Part shown: in pieces, positions 42,092 through 52,448 of the stretch | How the letters are laid out: the number at the start of each line of letters is the position of its first letter | Position numbering within the stretch: position 1 is the first letter of the stretch | NCBI GenBank assembly: GCA_014155875.1 | Contig: JACEFZ010004150.1 | Coordinates: 1 to 64,000, forward strand | From: Cepaea nemoralis | Taxonomy: Eukaryota; Mollusca; Gastropoda; Stylommatophora; Helicidae | Length of the DNA: 64,000 bases | Direction: 5' to 3' | Translations under genes and position numbers: made by a program | Notes under the pieces: model-generated | Seen by the model: the letters and a program-made list of their open reading frames with translations, nothing else | What the model was told of the DNA's origin: nothing | Database searches by the model: none

Positions 42092-43078
42092 AGTAAAGAG
42101 GAACACAACAACCATACACATCACATCCATCAAAGTAAAGTCAAGAGGAACATAACCATAAACATCACATCCGTGAAAGTCAAGTCAAAGGGAACACAAC
42201 AACCATAAACATCACATCCGTGAAAGTAAAGAGGAACACAACAACCATAACCATCACATCCGTGAAAGTAAAGTCAAAGGGAGCACAAAAACCATAAAAT
42301 CACATCCGTGAAAGTCAAGAGGAACACAACAACCATAAACATCACATCCGTGAAAGTCAAGTCAAAGGGAACACAACAACCATAAACATCACATCCGTGG
42401 AAGTCAAGAGGAACACAACAACCATAAACATCACATCCATGAAAGTAAAGTCAAAGGGAACACAAAAACCATAAAATCACATCCGTGAAAGTCAAGAGGA
42501 ACACAACAACCATAAACATCACATCCGTGAAAGTAAAGAGGAACACAACAACCATAAACATCACATCCATGAAAGTAAAGAGGAACACAACAACCATAAA
42601 CATCACATCCGTGAAAGTAAAGAGGAACACAACAACCATAAACATCACATCCGTGAAAGTAAAGTCAAAGGGAACACAACAACCATAAACATCACATCCA
42701 TGAAAGTAAAGTCAAAGGGAACAAACAACCATAAACATCACATCCGTGAAAGTAAAGAGGAACACAACAACCATAAACATAACATCCGTGAAAGTCAAGT
42801 CAAAGGGAACACAACAACCATAAACATCACATCCGTGAAAGTAAAGAGGAACACAACAACCATAAACATAACATCCGTGAAAGTAAAGTCAAAGGGAACA
42901 CAACAACCATAAACATAACATCCGTGAAAGTAAAGAGGAACACAACAACCATAAACATAACATCCGTGAAAGTAAAGTCAAAGGGAACACAACAACCATA
43001 AACATCACATCCGTGAAAGTCAAGTCAAGAGGAACACAACCACCATAAACATCACATCCGTGAAAGTCAAGTCAAGGA
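42092..43078. repeat. 42-bp minisatellite with 51-bp variants
   Basis: About 20 units of GGAACACAACAACCATAAAC...TCCGTGAAAGTAAA. Units come in two lengths, with or without an extra TCAAAGG segment. Because 42 is a multiple of three, long frames run through it on both strands; these are not genes. Confidence 0.95.
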
Positions 43079-44054
43079 CCAGCTCTCACACCATGAGCTG
43101 TACTGGGTATATGGTGCTAGCCCCATATATTTAGACCAATTGACATTCCATGGGAGATATGGTGGATTTGTTCAGGCACACAGTTATAATGTGGGAGTAT
43201 TTTAGAGCTTAAGTTTGAATTAAACAGAAATCAAAATTAATATATATTACTGCTGAGGGACAGATCATCAAGTGAATAAATGAATTATACATGGGCTGAA
43301 TTACAAAACACATAATCATTGGTATTAATTGAATAAGGAACATCAGTTTTTTCCCATGGTAATTGCAAATTTAAAATAAATTCTGTTTGTTTGCATAAAC
43401 CTGCCAGGAACTGTCTAATTACTAATGCCTTGATGTATTTGAGCAATCATTTATTGTTCATCAAATACAATATACAAGATGTTTCTGTTTTTTTTAAACT
43501 TTATGATGGCTATTAAAAAAACGTCTCAAATTGCAGAGCTAAGAATTTTATGAACTGACAACTGCACAGGGATTCCTGAAAACTGTAAATCTGTTTTCCA
43601 CCCATACTGGTATATGTTTGATTACTTGATTTGCTAATTGCTACCTTAGGGAGTAGATTTGTGTGGCTGGTAATGACACTTGATGCAGTCAACTGAATAT
43701 ATATCATATTGTTGATTATAGTTAAGAGTTTCTAGGCATCTTTCAGTGTGTCATTGTAGCAAATCATTATAGCTTGATTAAACAGGGTCCATACCAGGAC
43801 ACGCTTATACTGAATAGGTGCAAAGCTATTTAAATTCTGGTACTGGCCCGTCCATGTTCCCTTTCAATAGACAGATCTTTGGATGGTGCCATCCTGTCAA
43901 TGTTGAATTAATATTTCTAAGAATTATAAAGTGTCATTATGTTCGTTGTCAACAGACAAAGAAATGTTCTTGTGGGCTTGGTTCATGATGGAGTGAAATG
44001 ATTCAGCCTGTTTTCTGGTCTCTGGGATAAATAATATATCATCCAGCGGTATAG
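43079..44054. other. No gene seen (downstream of zinc-finger gene)
   Basis: AT-rich single-copy-looking sequence, probably the 3' flank of the zinc-finger gene. No clear feature. Confidence 0.4.
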
Positions 44055-44335
44055 AACTCATTCATTCATCCAGTAGCATGTCCTTTGCAGAACCTCGCTT
44101 CCATAACAACATGTTTGTTAGGGTTTCTTGGCAAGTTCTGCAGAAGGTAGTTTGCTGTTGCTTTCCTTCTGGGCAGAGACTGTACTAGTCAGTGGCCATA
44201 GCCATTGTCTCTACTGATGAGATCATCTGCCTGTTTCTGCAGAGTGCAAACCATAACCAACAACAATATGTTGTCTGCTCTCACACACCATCCACCACCT
44301 GCTTCCATGGCTTCACATATTCCCGATGGGTGGGG
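44055..44335 (-). mobile_element. Short RTE derivative: 5' UTR-like head joined to (GAAT)n tail
   Basis: On the minus strand its head (GCAGGTGGTGGATG, GGTTATGGT, ACAATGGCTATGGCCACTGAC, AAAGCAACAGCAAACTACC) matches the 5' region of LINE J at 56800-56990. Its end (GAGGTTCTGCAAAGGACATG, then GAATGAATGAG) matches the RTE tail at 26415. No ORF lies between, so it is a LINE-derived SINE-like unit. Confidence 0.6.
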
Positions 44336-44380
44336 GATACATGAACACCTATGGTAGTTGACAGGGCACATGATGATGAT
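44336..44380 (+). mobile_element. RTE LINE tail, antisense, forming zinc-finger gene C-terminus
   Basis: Plus strand ATGAACACCTATGGTAG...CAGGGCACATGATGATGATG aligns to the end of the LINE I family (ATGAACACCTACGCCAG...CAGGGCACTTGATGATGATG at 57568-57610). On the minus strand it encodes the gene's last residues, [10 protein letters not shown], and its stop. Confidence 0.7.
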
Positions 44381-46402
44381 GCAGTCTCATATGTCTCTTC
44401 AGATCACAAGTCTGAGTATAAGAAGCACCACAATCATCACACTTGTAAGGTTTCTCTCCTGTATGTGTTATCTTATGGTTCTTCAGACTGCCAGCTTGAG
44501 TAAAAGAAGCACCACAAACGTCAAACTTGTAAGGTTTGTCTCCCGTATGTGTTCTTGTATGTTTCCTCAGAATGTCGAGTCGAGTAAAAGAAACACCACA
44601 AACATCACATGTGTATGGTCTTTCTCCTGTATGTGTTCTCTTGTGGGTCTTCAGACTTGCCAGCTTCGAGTAAAAGAAGCACCACAAACATCACACTTGT
44701 AAGGTTTCTCTCCTGTATGTGTTCTCTTGTGGGTCTTCAGGTGGCCAGCTTCAGTAAAAGAAGCACCACAAACATCACACTTGTAAGGTTTCTCTCCTGT
44801 ATGTGTTCTCTTGTGTTTCTTCAGGTGGCCAGCTTGAGTAAAAGAAGCACCACAAACATCACACTTGTAAGGTTTCTCTCCTGTATGTGTTCTCTTGTGG
44901 GTCTTCAGACTGCCAGCTTCAGTAAAAGAAGCACCACAAACATCACACTTGTAAGGTTTCTCTCCTGTATGTGTTCTCTTGTGGGTCTTCAGGTGGCCAG
45001 CTTCAGTAAAAGAAGCACCACAAACATCACACTTGTAAGGGTTTCTCTCCTGTATGTGTTCTCTTGTGTTTCTTCAGGTGGCCAGCTTGAGTAAAAGAAG
45101 CACCACAAACATCACACTTGTAAGGTTTCTCTCCTGTATGTGTTCTCTTGTGGGTCTTCAGGTGGCCAGCTTCAGTAAAAGAAGCACCACAAACATCACA
45201 CTTGTAAGGTTTCTCTCCTGTATGTGTTCTCTTGTGGGTCTTCAGATGGCCAGCTTCAGTAAAAGAAGTACCACAAACATCACACTTGTAAGGTTTCTCT
45301 CCTGTATGTGTTCTCTTGTGTTTCTTCAGGCGGTCAGCTTGAGTAAAAGAAGCACCACAAACATCACACTTGTAAGGTTTCTCTCCTGTATGTGTTCTCT
45401 TGTGGGTCTTCAGGTCGCCAGCTTGAGTAAAAGAAGCACCACAAACATCACACTTGTAAGGTTTCTCTCCTGTATGTATTCTCTTATGTTTCTTCAGGTC
45501 GTGGGCTCGAGTAAAAGAAACACAACAAACATCACACATGTAAGGTTTCTCTCCTGTATGTGTTCTCTTATGTCTCTTCAGATTGCCAGCTTGAGTAAAA
45601 GAAGCACCACAAACATCACACTTGTAAGGTTTCTCTCCTGTATGTATTTTCTTGTGAGTCTTCAGGTGGCCAGCTTGAGTAAAAGAAGCACCACAGTCAT
45701 CACACTTGTAGGGTCTCACTACTATGTGTCTTCTGATGTGATACTTCAAACTGCCAATTTGAGTGAAAGAAGTGCCACAATCATCACACTTGTAAGGTTT
45801 CTCTCCTTTATGTATTCTCTTGTGATTCATGTTCTTTTGGCACTCTAGATGGCCATCTTGAATCACAATACCATCCCATTCATTACATTTGTTTGGCATC
45901 CCTTCAGTATGTGTTCTTTTATATATGTCTACACAAACATTTGGACTAGAAACATCAGACACGTCTCCTGTGTGACTTTTTTGAAAGCTATAATTGACAT
46001 AACCAAAAATGTCATCAAGAGACTGTGCAAAGCTCTGTGTATGGTTTACTTGTGTTTCCTTATTTTGCTGCTGACAATTCTCAACAGTCAGAAATAGTTT
46101 ATTGTTTGTATCAAATACACAAGACCCACTATCTGACATTTGACAACAATTTTCATGTTTTACTGATGCCTTATGACTGTTCTCAACCATTCTTGATTCT
46201 GAGTTGCTGTGTTCTGTCATTTCTTGAACAATGCTACACCCAGTTATGGCTACCATTTTACTAAAGCTATGACTTCTGTCCTCACACAGAACATCTGATA
46301 GTTCTTGTTTGACAACCTTCATGTCTATGCTGTCATATGGCCACTTTTGTGAATGCTCTTGTAAGGAAAGGCATGGACTACTTGGAGACCATGCATGCAT
46401 TT
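44349..46402 (-). CDS. C2H2 zinc-finger protein, large 3' exon (frame broken twice)
   Basis: Nuclear DNA-binding protein. The acceptor TGTGTGTTTCAG precedes 46402. A non-finger N-terminal region (about 230 codons, with [14 protein letters not shown]) and one degenerate finger lead to about 17 fingers in 84-bp units ([21 protein letters not shown] type, TGEKPYK linkers). Contact positions are mostly Gln/Glu, Gly, His and Thr/Lys, so the fingers are near copies. An extra G near 45041 shifts the frame, and about two extra bases near 44668 restore it; the four fingers between are out of frame. One finger (near 44530) has Phe for its first Cys. Exon starts in phase 1. No KRAB or BTB was seen. Confidence 0.85.
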
Positions 46403-46477
46403 CTGAAACACACATATATAAATAATTAATAGATTCATGAACATACAAGGTATTGAACAGCTTAGATGATACCTGAA

Positions 46478-47335
46478 CTTAGATCATACATTAGCTTAGA
46501 TCACACATCAACTTATATCATACATCAGCTAAGATCATATATTAATACATCAACTTATATCATACATCAGCTTGGATCATATAACAGTTTAGATCATACA
46601 TTAGCTTAGATCATACATCAGCTTAGATCATACATCAGCTTAGATCATACATAAGCTTAGATCGTATGTCAGCCTAGATAATACATCAACTTAGATCAGA
46701 AATCGGCTTAGATTTTACATCAGCTTAGATCATATATTAACCTAGATCATACATCATCTTAGATCAAACATCAGCCTAGATCATACCTAAACTTAAATTA
46801 TGCATCAGCTTAGATCATAAATCGACTTTGATAATACGTCAGCTTAGATCATACATCAGCTTAGTTCATACAACAGATTATATCATATGTTAGCCTAGAT
46901 AATACATCAACTTAAAAAAGACATCAGCTCAGATAATAAACCTTTGGAGATAATACATTAGCTTAGACCATACATCAGCTTAGATCATGTAATAGTTTAG
47001 ATCATATATTATCCTAGATCATACACAATCTTAGATCATACATCAGCTTAGATCATACATCAGCTTAGATCATACATCAGCTTAGATCATACAGCTTAGA
47101 ACATACCTGAACTTGTATCATACACCAGCTAAGATCATACATTAACTTAGATCATACATGGGCTAAGTTCATACAAAAGTCTAGACCATACATCAGCATA
47201 GATCATACATCCACCCAGATCATACATCAGCTTAGATCATACATCATTTTACTTCATACATCAGCTTAGATCCTACATCATTCTAGATAATAAATGGACT
47301 TAGATCATACAACAGCTTAGATCATATATCAGTGT
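46478..47335. repeat. 17-18-bp minisatellite in zinc-finger gene intron
   Basis: About 50 imperfect units of CAGCTTAGATCATACAT. The same unit forms arrays at 51361-51593 and 55655-55731. Confidence 0.93.
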
Positions 47336-47934
47336 AGCATGATGAAACAGAACCCCACATTCCCAGTCCGACACATTTCATAACGATACTTTAAGTCTTA
47401 ACGGGGACCATCCCAAATATAAGGGCTATTCTTAGATCGAATGTTCTAGAACGAGTTGGGGGAGGGCGGCGGTATGCGCTTGCCTTTTCATTGGTTAATA
47501 ATTAATGAGCCCATGCTGTTTCTGGGCCACCTTTGAAAATTTGGCAGTTCGAGCCAAGATTCCAACTGGAGCGGTAGCTATTTTGTGATGTGTTGACAAA
47601 AATGCCCTAAAAGATTCAATAATATATTGTTCTCTGGATACCAGGTACCATATTAAAACATACTTAAATGTTGTAGTTGTGCCTGGTGAACGAAAGAGAA
47701 GAATATAAGAGTATTTTGTGAATAAAATGTGAAAGTGGAAAACCTAACTTCTGTGCGCCAGTATTCTGGATACTGCTTCTTCCACCTTGACATGTCTTTC
47801 ACGCTGTATACTCCAAATGCATATCAATCCCTTGATGTGACTGGTTGCGTATGCTTGATGAATGTATGGCACACTCATGCAAATTCGCAAACCCAAACCC
47901 CTTGTGCATTCTTCATGCCTAGGATGACTTATTC
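47336..47934. other. GC-richer intronic segment
   Basis: Around 47455-47520 there is a G-rich stretch (GGGGGAGGGCGGCGG) next to a CCAAT motif on the minus strand. It could be an internal promoter for a short zinc-finger transcript, but no start site can be shown. Confidence 0.2.
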
Positions 47935-48637
47935 TTAACCCTTTAACAGGCATAGCGCCTGATAGCGTTCGATGCGTTAAACAGGCGTAGTGCCCAATCG
48001 TGTCTTTGATGACTAGTCGTTTTAAAAATGCGATCTCTCGGTTTTCCGACACTTCCGATCGCTACTTTCACTTTCGCCGATAGCTTGACAACGTGGCCGC
48101 CATTTGTAAACGTGCTACAATGACTTTGAACAGACTTTAACGGACTTTTTTTGATAGTTTTCGGGATTTTTACGCTGTTTTTCAAAATGGATTTCGGCGA
48201 TTCTTCAAGTGATAGCCGAGATTTCGCTCTGTTCAATTTAAATGACATTAAAGGGCACGAAGTTGATTATTAATCGGAGCTAGATATCAGTGCAAAGCGT
48301 TACTTTGCATTAGCAGTCGTGAGTCGGACTTTAAAGAAAGTGATTATGATTCTGAAAATGTGTTTGTAAATTACCGTATAGATGACGGAAAATCACAAAC
48401 AACATGCCGTATTTCGTAAATATTTGTGTTCATATATGGATTACCGGCAACAATCACGTGAGTAACATATTCTGCATGCTTTTCCCTTCATTGTGTTGTT
48501 TATTTTACTAAAATCGGTTGACTAACACCTTATTTGTGATGTTTTCACTAACGCGACCCGAAATTTTACAGAACCTGAAAAAATCTTGCCCGTTCAGGGC
48601 TACAAAATGGACAAGCGTCTGCCCTGTAAAGGGTTAA
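47935..48637 (+). mobile_element. piggyBac-type non-autonomous element
   Basis: TTAA flanks it (47935-47938 and 48634-48637). Terminal inverted repeats are CCCTTTAACAGGCA and CCCTTTACAGGGCA. The body is 695 bp. Inside, from ATG 48187, MDFGDSSSDSRDFALFNLND opens an acidic N-terminus like that of piggyBac transposases, then stops at 48270. No catalytic domain, so it would depend on a transposase in trans. Confidence 0.8.
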
Positions 48638-50013
48638 ATCAACTGTACCTTTGCTCTCGCGAGTTAACATATGGCAGTTTGGATTGGAATGAGTGATGAA
48701 ACATGTACACGTTCCTTTGTAAAACGCAGAGAATGATGGAGTGAGTGAGTTGGTGATTTAATAAATAGCCTCTCACATCTAGTGGAAGGAAAGATGCTTC
48801 AATATCCATATGTAAACAGGTTGTGTGTGGCACGCCAGAATTGCTAAGTTCATGTGATACCTGGTGGCAAATTAAGCTCACGAGAATACCATTTCTCTCT
48901 GCAGCATTACACTGTTACCTCTACTGTTGGATGGTTCATATAAATTAGTTCCTAGAAGAACCATAGGTGTGTGAACCTGTGTCTTAGTTGGCTGAATATA
49001 ATGTATGGCTCATGCAAATTTACAAGGACTAAACATGTTTTTCCCATATGTGCTTGGTGCATATATGAACCATTGCTATGCAATTGAGCTTCTGTTACCT
49101 ACTGTAGTAGACATGAAAATTACTCAGTGGGGAGAGAGCACATGATGATGATAAAGATGATGTACCTGTGAGTCAGGTCTGTCTGAGAAAGGGGGTGAGG
49201 TCTGGCATTGCTGAGTGAGTGTATATGGAATAGGACATTCATGCACCAACATCACAGCCACAGGAATGGATGTCTGGTCTGCTAATTGGGTAAATGCCAT
49301 TAGTTAATACATATTGCATATTGCAGTTGTAAATGCCTATTTTCCATTTCCCTTCACAATGCCTGTCCCATGTTGCTATGTCACAGTGATTGCTGTACTG
49401 TGTCTGGTCCTCCTTGTGCCCAGGTCTACTGTGGTTCAAACATGGTGGAACTTAGACCACATAAATGCTTGTAATTGTGTTAAGCTACCCTGTCTCAGCA
49501 TATGGTCTTGTGATTACCACAGTGCATCACAGTGAAATTCACTACATCATCAACCTTAACCTTCCCCATCTCCATCTGTGTATGTTAATGTATGATAACA
49601 TCATCTTTTAACAAATTTAAAGAGATGTTGTGCCATTTTGTATATTGACAGAGAACAGCAGGATGGAGGAGAGGCTTCCATATATCATCTGGGAAAACTA
49701 ACCAGTAGTCCCAGAATCCAGAACCAACTCTCTATAAGTGAAATCTTCTAGAACCCACAATATGGGAATTTCCTAGAGACTTTCAGCTCAGCTCTCAAAC
49801 AGCTGGATATAAATAAGGGAGAAAAAGAGTTCTGAAGACTTCAGTGATCTTTGAGTCAATCAAATGTCATCTGAGAACTAAACAACAAGTCTATGGTGGT
49901 GAACCTCATTCAAGACGTCTGGTGAAATGACTGGGACAATGGATTGTTTGGCTAGGACTTATCTTAGTTAATCTCCAGCCTGGTGCTCACACAGTGTTTC
50001 AGAATGAAGACTT
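48638..50013. other. Intronic sequence, no feature seen
   Basis: No coding motif, repeat or element end recognised. Confidence 0.4.
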
Positions 50014-50236
50014 GAGATAGACTGAGAAGGAAGAATGCTGGGACATATTTGTATCTTAGATCTTCCTCTACAGGAAAAGTAGAACAAAGTCCTAAGTGTC
50101 AACTTCATGAACAGTCAGAGTAAGTGAGATAGACTGAGGAGAAAGAAGACTGGGACATATTTGTATCTTAGATCTTCCTCTACAGGAAAAGTAGAGCAAA
50201 ACCCTAAGTCTCAACTTCATAAACAGTCAACTCACC
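50014..50236. repeat. 112-bp tandem duplication
   Basis: 50014-50125 and 50126-50236 share GAGATAGACTGAG...TATCTTAGATCTTCC...CAACTTCAT with about ten differences. Confidence 0.9.
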
Positions 50237-51360
50237 GGTGAAAGACAGGGCTGTAGCTTTTCTTCAAAACTGTGACAGTAGGGGATAATTAGTCTGACTT
50301 GGAAAATCATCATGGGGAGAACTGCAACCTGAGCTGTCCAACACCCATCATAGGTGCTAAAAGGATTAAACAGACCAGTGGAGCAGAATGTCCCTATGCT
50401 TGCCCCAGGTTATGGCTTATCTTGGTTTTCCCTCATTAACAGTAGAGGAAAGGATAAAAGTCAATGGTGTAGTGGTAATTAGAGAGGAGAGGTGGAGGAG
50501 AGTTTAGTTATTAGTTGGTGGAGTAAAGGGGAGGTGGTGTATCTTGTTTATCTTCATGCATGTGTGACATATTTTATGCATTTTCTATGCAACAATTGAA
50601 GTGTTGACATGACAGGAGATGAGACAATGGTCATCACAGGACTCACCAACAGCTCAATAAACAGTATTATTGAACCAGTGTTTTAAGTACATGTCCCCAG
50701 TGAATTTCTTGTACAGTTGCTGTCAAGTCTTGTCTCTGGTGACTGTCTTAAGTGCTGTGGTTGATTATACATATTGTGAAAGGTCCTGTATAGATGTTGT
50801 CAAGTATCTCATGATGTATGTCTTGTACAATGGCTGGTGTACACAATTCCTTGTGAATGTATGTCCCACTTTTGACAAGAAACTGTCATGTAGATGTTTT
50901 GTCAAACAGATGTTATGTACAGTTATTGTTGAGTTTGTCTAAAAATAATTGAGTCCTACAATCCCAAAGAAATGGGACAACCTGATATAGGTCATACTGA
51001 CAAAATAAAGAAAGAAAAGATCTATGTGACGGACGAACAGCACACTGGCAACATTATGTTGAGTGAGAGGGATCCTCAGTTGTACAGGCACTAATAGTTC
51101 AGATCTTCTCTGGCCTTGGGTGAACTAGTTACTTCTTATATAAATTTCTGTGTAGATACATAGTGGTCTCACAGTGGGGGTTTGAGCCAAAGAAAAATGT
51201 TCTCCAAAAAAGGCTATTGCGGGAATGATTAGCTCATTTGAGTGACCTCTAGACAAAACGTGCTAAATCATATCCTTTATCTTGTTATTTATTATTCAAG
51301 ATATATCTCCAGAGAACACTACAAACTAGGTCCTCTGGCAACTCAATCAAACATGTCACA
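50237..51360. other. Intronic sequence, no feature seen
   Basis: A 90-codon Cys-rich frame at 50670-50942 has no recognisable domain and is probably chance. Confidence 0.4.
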
Positions 51361-52448
51361 ATCAGCTTAGTTCAAATATTAGCCTAGATCATACATAAGG
51401 TTAGATCGTACATCAGCCTAGATAATACATTAGCTGAGAACAAACATCAGCTTAAATCATACATCAGCTTAAATCATACACCAGCTTTGATCATAAATCT
51501 GTATAGATCATAAATTTGCTTAGATCATACATCAGCTTAGAAAAGACATTAACTTAGGTCCTGCATCAGCCTAGATCATATACATTGGTACCTTGCCGTC
51601 TTTACTGACAATAGTTTGTGCTTCAAAAAGGCATAATAACTTTTACTCATGGCGGTAGCGAAAGTGACTAATAAGGCCAATTCGCGCTGTAAATGTTCGT
51701 CCACAGTGGGTGCATGTGAACATGTGGTCATTTCCACCATCATGCACCATCTTACACGCTCGGTGTGTGACTTACCTGCAATAATTTTCTCCTTTGTCTT
51801 TATTCCATTTCTGATCTTTGCCCTCCATGCAACACGTTCAGCGGCGACTTGCTCCCAATGTGCATTATCAATGCCTGTATCAATCATGTCCCGCTTACAC
51901 ACATCTTTGTATCGTAGTAGATGCCGACCCTGAGATCTCTTACCCGTCTATAATTCACCAAAAAAGATGTCCTTTGGTATTCCACCATCATCCACCCTCC
52001 TAAGATGTCCTATCCATCGAAGCCTACGAAGACTGAGCATGGAATAAACCGTCACACAACCTGATCTTTCCAATACTTCAGTATTTGTGATTTTGTCTTG
52101 CCACTTAATACCAAGAATTCTTTGCAGACACCGCATATGAAAGCTGTTTAAACGTTTCTCTTGTTGTGTGTAAGTTGTCCAGGCTTCACTACCATAAAGA
52201 AGAGTGCTAAGGACACAGGCTTGATAGACAAGGACTTTTGTTTCGGCAGTAAGCATCATGTTCTCCCAGACTCTTTTTCGTAACCTGTTCATTGTTGTTG
52301 CTGCCTTACCAATCCTGATGTTGATTTCCTGATCTAGGGATAATTTGCTATTTACCACTGATCCTAGATATGTAAAATGGTTTACCACCTCTAGTTCGGT
52401 GTCGTCAATGAAGATTGATGTAACCCCATGTGCACCTTGTGACATAAT

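Noticed and set aside
42092..43078. Repetitive protein with a 14-residue repeat, or a CRISPR-like array.
   Set aside because: Open frames follow from a 42-bp unit without stops. There are no unique spacers, and all units vary together as in a minisatellite.
44358..45848. Long plus-strand frames opposite the zinc fingers.
   Set aside because: Shadow frames of the 84-bp finger repeat; the minus strand has the Cys/His spacing.
46478..47335. CRISPR array.
   Set aside because: 17-18-bp imperfect head-to-tail units without spacers in a eukaryotic intron.
47744..48248. Minus-strand ORFs over the piggyBac-type element.
   Set aside because: They overlap both termini of the element and show no domain; the plus-strand ATG at 48187 fits the transposase better.
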